Shown here: piece after piece, positions 1-10,439 of the stretch | Layout: every line of letters begins with the position of its first letter | How positions within the stretch are numbered: the first letter of the stretch is position 1 | Assembly (NCBI GenBank): GCA_026315105.1 | Contig: CM048744.1 | Span: 310,751,270-310,815,269 of the forward strand | From: Locusta migratoria | Taxonomy: Eukaryota > Arthropoda > Insecta > Orthoptera > Acrididae | Reading direction: 5' to 3' | Length of the DNA: 64,000 nucleotides | Notes under the pieces: model-generated | Told to the model about the DNA's origin: nothing | The model's input: only the letters and a program-made list of their open reading frames with translations | Databases searched by the model: none | Position numbers and translations under genes: made by a program

Positions 1-2679
1 GATTCCCTTTTCTTGTTGACAACCCCTGACAACCAGTCTGGCCTTATATCTACCATCATCTTTGACCTTAAAGATCCATTTGCTTCTTAAGATCTGTTTC
101 CCTTTTGCCTCTTCTGGAGTGATCACCTTCCATGTTTCATTTTGTTCAAGTGATTTCTTTTCTTCTTCTATTGCTTTTAACCAATTTTCTTTGTCTGGAC
201 CATTAATACATTCCTCAAATGAAAGTAATGCTGTTTCATAATCATCATACTTCTTCAAATTAATTCTGTTCCTAAGATTATAGTTTCTTGTGTTTTCGTT
301 GCATACGCTTTCTTCTTTTTCTTCTTCTTCACTTTCTTGTTCTTCTTCTCCTCCATTTTCTTGCTTTTGAATTTCATTTACTTGTTTGTTAATATCATTT
401 GATGGTTCACCAATAACAAGAATCTTCTGTATAGTTTCTTTTGCCACTTTCTGTTCAAATTCAACATCTCTTGACACCACAATGTTTCTTCTATCTGCAT
501 CAAAAAGTCTATAGCCATTGGGGGCATAACCAACAAAAATGTATGGTTTACTTCTTTCATCTAGTTTCTTCAAGTATCCTCGATTTTTGGCAAAAACTTT
601 TGATCCAAAAATTTGAAGTCTTGACAGATCAGGTCTTTTCCCAAACCATTTTTCTGCAGGTGTGGCACTTTGATTGACAGTTGGGCTCCTGTTAATTAAG
701 TACGTAGCTATGAGAACGGCCTCTCCCCATAGCTCTTTCTGTATTTTGCTATCAAATATCAAAGCTCTTGCCTTGTTCATTATTGTTAGATTTAATCTTT
801 CTGCTTTCCCATTGAGTTGAGGACTATAAGGAATACTATAATCTAGCACAATTCCTTTTCCTTCACACCAAATCTTAAAATCATTACTGGTGTATTCATC
901 ACCTTTATCACACCTTATTTTTGACACTTTTAAACCAAACTGATTTTCACTTTCTAGCACATATTTCCTTAGGAATCTTGGAGCTTCCGACTTGTATCTT
1001 AACAAATAGGTCACACAAAAATGGGTGTAATCATCTAATACTGTCATGTAGAATCTATATCCATCATATGTTGGGGGATCTATCTCTCCACAGATATCAG
1101 TATGTATTATTTGAAGTGGTCTTGTTGCTCTTTCTCTCTCAGTAGAAAATGGCTTTCTTGTTAGCTTAGCTCTCACACAAGCATCACATAATTTTTCTGC
1201 CGAGCATAAACCCTTAGGAATTCCATCACACATTTTCTTGATCTTTGAAGTACAACTTATGCCTGGATGACCTAACTTCTTATGCCATTCTTGTTTTTCT
1301 TCTTGTGTCAGTAGTGATTGCACTCCTGATTTAATGGTTACTTCGTACAGTCCATTTCTTGTTTTGTGTCCTTTCAAAACGAGTCTTTCATCTTTGTATA
1401 TTTCAACATTATGTTTACTAAAGACAACTGTACCATCTTTTTCAGTTATAGCATTCACAGACATCAAATTTCTGCTTAGTTGAGGTACATACATAACACC
1501 ATTGAGAACACAGTTATCACCTTCAAAGTTTCCTGTTGCTTTTATTTCCATTGACTCACCTTCTTTTGCAACTTTCACGACACTGTCATAGTCTTTCACG
1601 TTTGTTAACTTGTCAATCTCATTACACATATGTCCTGTACACGCACTATCAACAACCATTACCATATCTTTTTTCTCATTGGATTCTTCCAAAGTCTTGT
1701 CTTTGTTACATTCATATGCAATACATGCTTTGTCTTCTATCTTTTTTTCTTCATTAGGCACTAGATCATCTTTAGTATCTTCTAAAGTGAAAAATGATAT
1801 TTTAGTATTATCTTTGTTCTTAAAGTAACAGTCATCTTCTTTGTGGTTTGTCTTCTTGCAGTGTGGACAGGGCTTGTAAGTTCTTGTTTTTGCTCCTTGA
1901 ATTTGATTTTTATTTTTAAAGTAGCAATCTTCTTCTTTGTGGTTATTTTTCTTGCATATAGAACAGTGTTCCTTCTTATTAGGCTTCTTACATTCTCTTG
2001 CAAAATGTCCATGTCCACCACAGTTGTTAAAAATTAGGTCTTTTCTTTTATTAAAATGAATACCAAAGGCAATACTCTCTTCTTGGTTGTTACTTCTCAG
2101 TCGTTCCTCTTCTCTTATGAGCCTTGCAATTAAATTTTCCATAGTCTTCTCACCACTGGGTGATGAATCCCATGCTGGAGAAAAGGGTTTGAATTCATTT
2201 GGCAAAATAGACAGTATTTTAGGTATTATCATAGTATCTGACATCTTTTCGGACTGGAGACGATTCAGTTCAAAAGCTATATTCTGCAGTGCACTTATAT
2301 TACTTGCTATGTCTCTAGTTTTATCATATTTGAAACTGTAAAATTCTTGAAGTAATTGTTGAATTCTTTGAGAAGCATCTCTTTTGTAAATTGCTTTAAG
2401 TTTATCATACATAGCCTTAGAAGTTTCACAACACAATACATGTGGCTTTACCTTTTTATCGATTGTTCTCATTATATAATGTTTTGCCTTGCTGTCTCGT
2501 TGCTGCCATTTCTTCTTTTTCTCTTCAGTTTCACAATTTTGTAGTGTTTCTGTACCATCTACAATATTACAGAGATCTTGTGTACTGAACAATATTCTAA
2601 TTTCAACATCCCACATGCTGAATGTACTACTGTCTTTAAGCACTTGTATATCTTGAAATACTTCCCTCTCTTCAAACAT
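1..2679 (-). CDS. Copia gag-pol polyprotein, N-terminal 893 residues (runs off window)
   Basis: I read this frame through all 893 codons and found no stop. It encodes the capsid, protease, integrase and start of the reverse transcriptase of a Ty1/copia element. Order: gag domain (about 1-210); three zinc-knuckle units, the first with Phe where the first Cys should be (near 217-230), the next two complete CX2CX4HX4C (Cys239-Cys252, Cys271-Cys284); protease motif VVDSACTGHM with Asp344; integrase HHCC (His466, His471, Cys498, Cys501); DD35E triad Asp528, Asp591, Glu627 (NGKAERLN); a Glu/Lys-rich linker; then the RVT_2 entry ending KARLVVRG. The start is the first ATG downstream of the LTR and primer site. 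The gag-protease-integrase-RT order is the copia order. The DSAC protease variant and the missing Cys are the only oddities. The C-terminus is unseen, so intactness of the whole protein is not shown. Confidence 0.93.
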   Translation of the reverse strand, partial: MFEEREVFQDIQVLKDSSTFSMWDVEIRILFSTQDLCNIVDGTETLQNCETEEKKKKWQQRDSKAKHYIMRTIDKKVKPHVLCCETSKAMYDKLKAIYKRDASQRIQQLLQEFYSFKYDKTRDIASNISALQNIAFELNRLQSEKMSDTMIIPKILSILPNEFKPFSPAWDSSPSGEKTMENLIARLIREEERLRSNNQEESIAFGIHFNKRKDLIFNNCGGHGHFARECKKPNKKEHCSICKKNNHKEEDCYFKNKNQIQGAKTRTYKPCPHCKKTNHKEDDCYFKNKDNTKISFFTLEDTKDDLVPNEEKKIEDKACIAYECNKDKTLEESNEKKDMVMVVDSACTGHMCNEIDKLTNVKDYDSVVKVAKEGESMEIKATGNFEGDNCVLNGVMYVPQLSRNLMSVNAITEKDGTVVFSKHNVEIYKDERLVLKGHKTRNGLYEVTIKSGVQSLLTQEEKQEWHKKLGHPGISCTSKIKKMCDGIPKGLCSAEKLCDACVRAKLTRKPFSTERERATRPLQIIHTDICGEIDPPTYDGYRFYMTVLDDYTHFCVTYLLRYKSEAPRFLRKYVLESENQFGLKVSKIRCDKGDEYTSNDFKIWCEGKGIVLDYSIPYSPQLNGKAERLNLTIMNKARALIFDSKIQKELWGEAVLIATYLINRSPTVNQSATPAEKWFGKRPDLSRLQIFGSKVFAKNRGYLKKLDERSKPYIFVGYAPNGYRLFDADRRNIVVSRDVEFEQKVAKETIQKILVIGEPSNDINKQVNEIQKQENGGEEEQESEEEEKEESVCNENTRNYNLRNRINLKKYDDYETALLSFEECINGPDKENWLKAIEEEKKSLEQNETWKVITPEEAKGKQILRSKWIFKVKDDGRYKARLVVRGCQQEKGI

Positions 2680-2748
2680 CTTGAAGTGGTTTCTTCTGTT
2701 TCTTAATTGTCAGTGTATTCTGTTTTTAGTTTTATTTATTCTGTTAGA

Positions 2749-2765
2749 GCTCTGGGCCCATAACC
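2749..2765 (-). other. Copia primer-binding site
   Basis: GGTTATGGGCCCAG follows the LTR without a gap. In Drosophila copia the same kind of site pairs with an internal fragment of initiator tRNA-Met and not with a tRNA 3' end. Confidence 0.75.
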
Positions 2766-2957
2766 TGCTGAGTTATTAATTATTTTCAAGTTAACTTTAT
2801 TTAAAGAACACTCACTTAAACACAGAATACAAACGTTGCTTATTTGTTGCTATGACAACCACAGATAGTTTTTTTTTCCTTATATAGTCTCTTAGATTCC
2901 AGCCTTAAAAAAGAACATAAAGCAAACGTTGGTTTTTACACGTAAACATTTCCAACA
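2766..2957 (-). repeat. 5' LTR of the Copia element
   Basis: On the minus strand the segment starts TGTTGGAA and ends AACTCAGCA directly before the primer site, giving 192 bp bounded by TG...CA. A TATATAAGG box at 2878-2886 (minus strand) is a plausible promoter. Boundaries rest on those signals, because the partner LTR is outside the window. Confidence 0.75.
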
Positions 2958-3826
2958 GAGATTTCTTATGTCTTGGATTAGGACACAGGCTACTATTCAA
3001 AATGTTTATTACAAGTTATTTATTTGAAATATATCCATAGAAATACGTAACGGTTGTAAGAAGTTTCTAATTCAACAGCAGAAGAGCATTTAGCCTTTTA
3101 GCCGTGAGGATTAACGCGTCATGTAATGAACTTTCGTTATTTTGGGCAATGGTTCGGGTCCTGCTATAGTGAATTTTTTTTTCTTTATTATTGTTATCTT
3201 TTTTACTTTCGAATATACAAAAAGATTCTTGGATACTGCCAAAATGGCTTAACTGACATATAATTACATACAAGAAATCTGAATGTTGGCGTTTATGCCG
3301 CATCCATTTTCATTTGTTGTAACAAATGAAGGAAGTATGTATATAAATTGAAGACTTTAAATAAAATTGCCATAAGTACCATGGCAAGAAAAAACATTGA
3401 CGTTTTGTGTAGAATGGGATCTAGATACCAAGCCCTATTTTGTGTACAAAGCGCCAACTGCCACGTATAAATAGCGTACGTAATCTGCAACGAAAGTAGT
3501 AGCAAATGCACTCAACAGATGGCAGGCGGTACGCTGCAGTTAACATATGAAACGTTATAGATGTTCGAACATTGTGATGTTTTCGTAATTCCTTAAAATT
3601 GTATTCTCTTTGGATTTCAATGAATAATAGTTTCTTTGGTGATTTCGATTATTTATAGCATTCGAACGTTTGCATTTAGTTCTTTTGTTGGTTCGCTTTG
3701 CATTTGTAGTATCTCAACAGTTCGTTTCTCCGTTAGATGTCTTTTTTACCTCTTTCCTTTTCTCCGCTACATTTGTTTATTTCGTTACTTTTCTCCGTTA
3801 GGTTTGCTGTTTATTTTGTTCCTTCA
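2958..3826. other. Stretch without recognised gene
   Basis: AT-rich sequence flanking the Copia insertion. Short open frames at 3067-3511 and 3636-3952 show no motif I recognise. I see no tRNA, promoter or conserved protein here. Confidence 0.5.
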
Positions 3827-5130
3827 CTTGGCCACAGAATAGGGAGCATACAGAAGGGAAAGCTGGGGGCGGCGCCTTTGATCTGTATGTTACCAAGCGC
3901 TGCGCTCGACGCCATATTGAAAAGCAGTAAACGCGGAACTACAGCCACTTAGTACTTTGGCTGGAAATGAACTTTCTACGAACTGCAGCTAATTTCACCG
4001 ACTTTTACGAAAGGAAACGGCTTTTCATTATGCTCTCATCTATTTTACGCCCTCTTCTTGCATCTAATTGTAATCCAACGAAAAAAACTACAAAAATGTA
4101 CGGTGGAATCGATGATCGTTTTATTTGGTGCTTATCTCTAGAAAAATCCCAAATAACGCGGAGTTATGTTTGGGAAATTACTTATAAACAAGAAAGTGAC
4201 TTTACAACTGCCAGGTTTTATTTGACACGAATAAATTCGCACAAAATATTGCGTCAGACTTAGCAGTACAACGTGATTACACAGAACTAATGACGTTTGG
4301 GCATATAAAACATTTAATTTGCTTTAGGAGTATCGTTTGGTCATATAAAAAATTTAATTTGCTTTAGGAGGAATCTGTCAACCACAGAGTAGGAACAGCA
4401 TAAAATAATTGTTCCCCTTAATCTATTTGTTTGGGTATCCGACGAGCATTCGTTGCCAACATTAGCATACTACGCCTCCAATGCCGTAAGTAAAATTTTA
4501 TCTGTCTTCTTACACACTATTCTTTGTCATTCATTTTATATTATTCCCTGCAACGTTAAACTTATAAAATATAAATGTACTTCAACATTTCGATGCTGTT
4601 GAACTGCTGCAGCAATAGCAACAGAGAGAGTTATCGCGAAGAGGAGAAGCAAGGCTACTTTTAATAATTATGCACACATTGCTCTCATTCGAAACTGATA
4701 ACATTTAACTTTCACTACACATATAGCGACGTTCACTTACTGATCAGCAATTTTTTTGGAAGGTGAAGAAACTTATATCCTTATTTGTATTCGAATTATT
4801 GCGGCAATTAGGTGCTGAACACCATCGGCCGTCTTTTCTTTTATTGCTGCTCATAATAAAAACGGATCAGCTCCAACTACTGACACACAGTTCTTTCTTC
4901 TCACTGCAATGCACTGTGCCAAATACTTGTTTACTTTTATGCTATTCAGGCAGCTAAAATACAGAATTAACAAACAAAGACGGCGCATTACCATGCTACA
5001 GAATAGGGAGTGACCACGCGTTTACTGCTTTTCAAGATGGCCGATTCCGCGCATGCGCACTAAATTTTGGACGACAGACTGCAGCGGGAGTTTCCTTTTT
5101 GTATACTCCTTATTCTGTGACTTGGCATTT
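3827..5130. repeat. Inverted-repeat element, ~1.3 kb
   Basis: About 120 bp at 3827-3950 reappears reverse-complemented at 5005-5130. Both arms carry CACAGAATA(G/A)GGAG, then a divergent middle, then TTGAAAAGCAGTAAACGCG. A further direct copy of CTACAGAATAGGGAG lies at 4997-5011. The ~1 kb between the arms holds no convincing coding region. This fits a non-autonomous DNA transposon or fold-back element. No target duplication was established. Confidence 0.5.
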
Positions 5131-5138
5131 GTTTTCGA

Positions 5139-5609
5139 TTGCTGTATTGTTGTTATTGTAGTTACTTACTGTCAGGGGTGCCATCCCACAATTTGGAGCT
5201 GAAGGTGGGTGTGCCTGTTTTATTGATGCGTAACTTGGATGCATCACGATTATGCAATGGCACCAGGTTACGCATCACGGACCTGAGAAGGCATATCGTG
5301 CAGGCCACCATCATCACTGGTGGAGCCAAGAGAGAGACTGTATTAATACCACGAATTCCCATCATCCCAACAAACTTGCCATTCCAGGTTAACCGGTTAC
5401 AGTGCCCATTGAAAGTGGCCTTCTCGATTACTATAAACAAGAGTCAATGACAAACATTAAAAGTGACAGGTATTCATGTGGCCACCCCATGTTTCTCGCA
5501 CGGACAGCTCTATGTAGGCTGCTCCCGTGTATCGAGTGCTAGAAATCTCTACGCATACTCAGAGAACAAGAAGTCTCGAAACGTCGTTTACAGGGACGTA
5601 TTGCAATAG
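5139..5609 (+). pseudogene. Helitron PIF1-like helicase, C-terminal remnant
   Basis: The frame encodes the end of a PIF1/Pif1-family helicase of the Helitron type: LELKVGVPVLLMRNLD and NGTRL near the start, then the superfamily-1 motif AFSITINKSQ, FSHGQLYVGCSRV and the closing NVVYRDVL. A TGA at 5448-5450 interrupts the frame right after INKSQ; the same frame is open again to TAG at 5607-5609. Recognisable similarity begins around 5172. Rep and the ATPase N-terminus are absent, so this is a 5'-truncated dead copy. The Helitron-type terminus ~140 bp downstream supports the identification. Confidence 0.85.
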
Positions 5610-5723
5610 ATTTTTGGCTCTCCATCCGTTCCAAGAAAATTATATATTCCGTGCTAACAATGTCGCAAACAATCATGTAGTTATTTATGGCATTTCTTGG
5701 CACTTTAATGTCTGACTATTGAA

Positions 5724-5752
5724 CCGCGGGTAGCACCGCCGGGAGCAGCTAG
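5724..5752 (+). other. Helitron 3' terminus (hairpin plus CTAG|T)
   Basis: A GC-rich imperfect hairpin (CCGCGGG, loop, CCGCCGGG) is followed by CAGCTAG and then T. Helitrons end in CTRR preceded by a short hairpin and insert between A and T, so the element end is placed at 5752. Confidence 0.7.
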
Positions 5753-7440
5753 TTAGAATATAAACGTCTCTAGTTAGTGTCATGTGTTATACTAACCACA
5801 GAATCGAACCATTCATCGACTATGTTTTCTGGATAGAAGGCGATGCAGACGTTAACGATCACACACTATACCTCTGAGGAACCCAATAAAACAGACAATG
5901 GAGAACAAAACAATGTCTTCACTATCAAACTCTTATTACATATACCATACACAAAACACCCACTTCACAGAATATATCCATAGCAACAACAGGCTGCAGT
6001 ATTATTAACCATCCAGACCAAATTCAGATCGACCACATGGCATGGCTGGAGTAACTATGACTCTCTTGAGGTAGCCAAATGCCTTGTCATCTAATTAGTG
6101 TCGCACATGAAGTACACACACAATCGTCCAAGGGAATGACTGGGCAAGTCTCGACTTGGTGGATAGTTGCTGAGCCTCCATTGGTCAATGGAACAAGTGG
6201 ATTGCCCAGTTACTGCCGACATGAGGAAGAGTGAACACAGTACAGAGTTCGAGAAATGTTAAGTAAGTGATCGTAAATTTTTTTTTAGTTCATAACGTGT
6301 TGCTTCGTACTCTGTACAGCATTTACTATCGTTGATAGTGTTTACTATTTGTGAGGTACCACCAGTTACTTTTTCAAAGTGAAACTTTGCTTTCGTCCAC
6401 TGCAACAGGTAGAGTTCAGGTGCTCTCATTAGTGTGAAAAAAATTATATGTATCGCACCAAATAAATAAATAATCCCTTCTCTATTTTTTCCTTGTTTAT
6501 AATAAACAGTGTTGGTTCTGGGCTACTTATGCCTTGCTTGCTTACTTACTTTAACAGCTCCTCTGCATGCGTAGGTCCTCCCGCACCAGTGGTAGAGCTA
6601 TAAGTGAAGGAGCAGAGTCCCTACACATTCTGAATGCTTCTGTGCTCCCATTGGTCGATGCCACAGTGGGTGGTGGTGGTGAATGTGGGATAGGCAATTG
6701 GGTATTTCAGTGTCCGAAGGTGGGGGGACAGGTAAGTCTGGACCTGCTGGGGTCTTCCTGCCAACCTAGGTGTTTACAGGATTTCACTGTCTGGGGTTAT
6801 TTCGCCAGGGGTAGGAGGTAGGCAAGTCTGGACCTGCTGGGGGTGAGTGTGGGGCTGGTCCTGAATTTTCCCCAGGGGTGGGGGGGGCGCTGGGTTTCCC
6901 CAAGGGTGGGGATGGGATTTCCCTACCTACCATCTTGGATGACATCATGGGATTTCCACAGCCGCCATATTTGATGTCGTCACAGAGTTGAGGGTCAAAA
7001 ACGAAGCTCTGAACTTTCTTTGACCTACTACTATCGTCAACATCTCGTTTGTCAATGTCATCTGGTTAGAGAGAGTTGGAGCAGGAGTTCACCTTGTAGC
7101 TACAAAAGTTAATGAGTACTTAATCCCAGGCGTCTGTTACCCACAACCACCTGCAACCCCCTTCTGCATTTTCAGAAAATTGTGGAGAGAGGAAACTGTG
7201 GAGCTGATTCCTTGGAGTTAGAAATGGGAGCAAGGCAAAGTTTTAAAGCCTGTCATTCCCTGTAGGTTTCTCAAGCACTTTGGCCGTCTTCTGGCAGGGA
7301 TGATAGATTGAATCTGTATTTCATGAGGGCTGTGGGAAAACAAATCGAATAGCAGAGTATCTAGTCTCTCCTGCCCTAGCTAAATAGAGGGTTGTTAAAA
7401 ACTGGTCAGCTATGATAACCTCAGCTTGAGTGTAATGCTC
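5753..7440. other. Stretch without recognised gene; short GC-rich direct repeats
   Basis: The phrase AAGTCTGGACCTGCTGGGG occurs at about 6733 and again at about 6821, within a G-rich, minisatellite-like stretch (6690-6910). No frame in this interval matches a family I know. Confidence 0.5.
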
Positions 7441-7499
7441 GACGAAAAGGTTTCATTTCTTAAAGCAAACATTTATTTGAAACCAGCAGCTTGAACATA

Positions 7500-8418
7500 T
7501 TTTCCTGCCCTACTTGAAGAGTTTGAAGTTGTGCAAGATCCATATATGGTGTGGAGAAATAGGTGGTGGCTTTCTGATGTTCTCTGCCAGTCTGAAGCTG
7601 TTGGGATCAAATATTTTTGATGGGGTCGTCCCGATTCCGGCTTTATAGAAGCACACATTTCCTGATGGTATGGTTGGAACATTGAGTGTTATGAGAAGGT
7701 CCATATCCTCACAACTACCGCCACCCTCTAAAACTCCCGTGATATCTAAAAGGCTGTAGAAACAACTTAATTAGCATGCTTTACCTTCAAGCCTGTCAAC
7801 AAAGAAGCCAATAAGACATGCTTTATTTCTGTTATTTCAAAGGATTCGCATCTTCATCATGGTCACCTCCATTAACTCGATTACCTCAGGAGTAGTGGGT
7901 CTTTTGTTCATGCAGATACACCCATCACCTTTGATGGTCTTGTTGGACAAATCCTCTGGGTATCCACCATACACCACACTAATTACACTTCAGTTATAGT
8001 GTCTCTTTAGGTAGTCACTATATTTGGCTGTAATTAACAGAAATGTTTCACCATTCTTATATAAAATTCAGCGGATAAGAAATCCACCATCCCCAAAAGT
8101 GTTTTCTTTCAGATTAACCTGATTCAGTAGTGTGTGAACATACTTGGGATTGTTCCTCACTCCAACTATATCGAACAGAGAGAGGGGCTAGGGTGCCAGA
8201 TCATATCTGAATACTTCTATGAGTATTTCATCAGGTTTCTTGAGAAAAGCTATCCAGTGTAATATTGTTTCAGGGTTCACTGGCATATCTGCATGCATGC
8301 TCATGTTTGATTTAAATTCGTGTATACTAATTAGCCTTTTTTGTTGTTGACAAACTTGTCGCTGTGAAAGGATTGGCCAGCAAGGGCGAGTATTGAAGAA
8401 TTGCCAGTTCAAAGGCAC
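7500..8418 (-). pseudogene. Decayed protein-like region, family not recognised
   Basis: Read downward from 8418, one minus frame stays protein-like to about 7845 with three stops. It holds HWIAFLKKPDEILIEVFRYD, then YVHTLLNQVNLKENTFGDGG, then YKNGETFLLITAKYSDYLKR, then VYGGYPEDLSNKTIKGDG. A second block, probably after a frameshift, spans 7704-7510 with LNVPTIPSGNVCFYKAGIG. The amino-acid texture and the conservative breaks look like an old gene, perhaps of a transposon or an endogenised virus. I cannot name a family, and it may be chance. Confidence 0.3.
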
Positions 8419-8578
8419 TGCTCCTCTCCATATGCTGTATCATCAATGTGGGTGGATCCAAATATAAAATGGAGTTGTAGGTAATGAATGCTGAAAAAAT
8501 AGTCTTTTGGTCTCATCTAATGCAGAATTGTTTCGTCTTTATCTTTATCTGTAACTGGGATAATTTAAATGGTAATAC

Positions 8579-8579
<1 letters not shown>

Positions 8580-8632
<53 letters not shown>
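8580..8632. repeat. Poly(A) run, 53 nt
   Basis: Uninterrupted A run next to AT-rich sequence. It could be a retroposon tail on the plus strand or a simple mononucleotide expansion. Confidence 0.9.
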
Positions 8633-8633
<1 letters not shown>

Positions 8634-8700
8634 AGACGTTTAAACAGATGTTTTCATAAACATGTAAAATTTGTCTAACTTTCAAAAAATTCAAAAAAAA

Positions 8701-8895
8701 ATTCAAATGTTTGTTAAGCTTATGGGACTTAACTACGGGGTCATCAGTCCCTAAACTTACAAACTACTTATGAACTACTTACAAACTAGGACGGCACAAA
8801 TATCCATGCCCGAGGGGGGATTCGAACCCCCGACCGTAGTGGCCGTGCTGAACGTGACTGGAGCGCCTCAGTCACCTCGGCCACCGCGGCCGGCT
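8701..8895 (-). mobile_element. tRNA-derived SINE, family S1 (near full length)
   Basis: On the minus strand it begins with a tRNA-Leu/Ser-like head: GTGGCCGAGGTGACTGAGGCG (A box region) and GGTTCGAATCC (B box). A body follows containing CTCGGGCATGGATATTTGTG and TTTAGGGACTGATGACC. Other copies lie at 44053-44251 (minus) and, truncated, at 15928-16050 and 18454-18585 (plus). This matches a very common grasshopper-type SINE from memory. Confidence 0.85.
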
Positions 8896-9487
8896 AACTT
8901 TGATGAGCACTAGTATTGGTCCAAAAATATGCTGTTAGCCTAATTAAATGTTTAATTTAATGCACTACAACTTTTGATAGAACCATGTTTTCGATATTGT
9001 GAGTTAATTACAAGATATAATCATAAAAAGGTATAAAATCTCCCACCACTTAAGCACAACTCCAAATAGGGGGAAAACGTAGGATAGTCATATTTGGCCA
9101 AAAATGAAGCCATTGAAACAGTAAAACTTTTTTTTTACCAATTATTTCTGATTCCTCTCCTTTTTTGGTTTTACCCTACTGATCTATAAAGGTTTAGTCA
9201 CATAAACTATTCTGGTGAGGACATTCTGAACTACTAGGACGCATTTGTTTGAATAAAACTACATGTGGTACAAAGTCATTTGGGTAGAACATGGTCACTG
9301 CATTTTAAGGTACTGTTAGGGATTTCGAAAATTGATGGGAAATCTTATATGAGGCATTCTCTTTGAGAATATTGGTATTACTGGCTTCTAAAAATACTCA
9401 TTTATCCGCACAAGTGCATGAGATGCTGTCACTGAGACAGAAAGGACAATAAGCAGAATTTGCAATAAAACCACAGACAGTTTCAGA
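8896..9487. other. Stretch without recognised gene
   Basis: AT-rich sequence; no long frame, RNA gene or repeat identified. Confidence 0.5.
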
Positions 9488-10005
9488 TAGAATAGTAAAT
9501 ATTTTAGGAGGTGGTAGTATATACGAAATAGCTTTAAACTTACCTTATGGCTTATGTCCAATTTTATTGAGTACAGAGATGCAACTTTTAGTATGTAATA
9601 AAAACAAATGAAAAGCCAAATGAGGACATTTTCACGGATTGTATCATTGGGTCTTGTAAGAACATCAACATATAGAATTAAAAGAATAAGTTTTTTAATT
9701 TTATAAAGGTTTATTTTTATTTAGTTAACTAATTTTTGGCTAATAAAGTCATATTCTTAATTTAAAGCAGAAACCAGTTAACCAAATGAAAATAAACTAG
9801 TATAATATACACAAAATTGTCCTCCTAACTCAATATGATGATTTTCTATCAAGAACAGTTGGAAGAATCACTCAAGATGTCTTCATTTGCCATTATGTTT
9901 GTTTGGACAACATACCTAAATCTTTGTACTCAATAAAATTGGAGACTTTATACGGTATTTTATTGCAATTTGTCTATACTATCACCTCTTAAAATTTACT
10001 GCTAT
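9488..10005. repeat. Fold-back element, ~0.5 kb
   Basis: Left arm 9488-9690 pairs with right arm 9850-10005 reverse-complemented. Shared segments include CCAATTTTATTGAGTACA and TTTTA(G)GAGGTG(G/A)TAGTAT. Arms are imperfect and the centre is AT-rich. It is likely a non-autonomous DNA element. Confidence 0.6.
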
Positions 10006-10021
10006 ATGTAGTTCCTGGCGT

Positions 10022-10343
10022 TGCCACGTTGTGTATATATTGCTATCAGTCTTCAAATGGAATGCATGATGCAGTGGTTAGCATTGCAGATTGCTATGCT
10101 AGCAGATGCCGGTTCAAATCTTTCCACTGGTAGAAAAAAAATATTTCTTTGTGTTTACTATTTGTAGAATGTTCTACTTATTTCTTATGGGTGATATACT
10201 AGTAAGTACCAGAATATTCTCTCTATGTATAAATAGCGGAGTATGCCAATCAGGAAGCAGTCACTTCTGTTCTAAGTGTGTAGTGTTGTGCTCTATTAAA
10301 GACCAGCCTTCGAATTCTGGCTTCTGCAGTTCTCAACATGACA
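10022..10343 (+). repeat. LTR of Gypsy-E (relative of Gypsy-D)
   Basis: The segment starts TGCCACGTTGTG and ends CAACATGACA. Inside are a tRNA-like block (TGGTTAGCATTGCA and GGTTCAAATCT), a stretch matching the Gypsy-D LTR (GTTCTACTTATTTCTTATG), and a TATAAATAGC box. The order is the same as in the Gypsy-D LTRs on the other strand. Confidence 0.75.
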
Positions 10344-10347
10344 ATTT

Positions 10348-10370
10348 TGGTGGAGCAACTGGGTATCCAG
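10348..10370 (+). other. Gypsy-E primer-binding site
   Basis: TGGTGGAGCAACTGGGTATC lies 4 nt after the LTR and parallels the Gypsy-D site TGGTGGAGGCGCCGGGTATC. Such sites pair with a tRNA 3' end ending in CCA. Confidence 0.6.
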
Positions 10371-10439
10371 CAAAACATCAGTATCACCATGGCCACCAAT
10401 TAGGCAGCAGAAGAGCCGTCGCCTACATGTATAAGAATA

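Larger units (their letters stand above)
1..2957 (-). mobile_element. Copia-type LTR retrotransposon, 5' half
   Basis: The element reads on the minus strand: LTR (2766-2957), tRNA-primer site just inside it, then one long gag-pol frame that runs off the left edge. The reverse transcriptase core, RNase H and 3' LTR lie outside the window. LTR start TGTTGGAA and primer site GGTTATGGGCCCAG match what I remember of Drosophila copia. The absence of any stop in 893 codons suggests a young copy. The target duplication cannot be checked because the other end is missing. Confidence 0.93.

Noticed and set aside
8701..8895. Candidate tRNA-Leu/Ser gene
   Set aside because: The A and B boxes belong to a multi-copy SINE; no complete cloverleaf.
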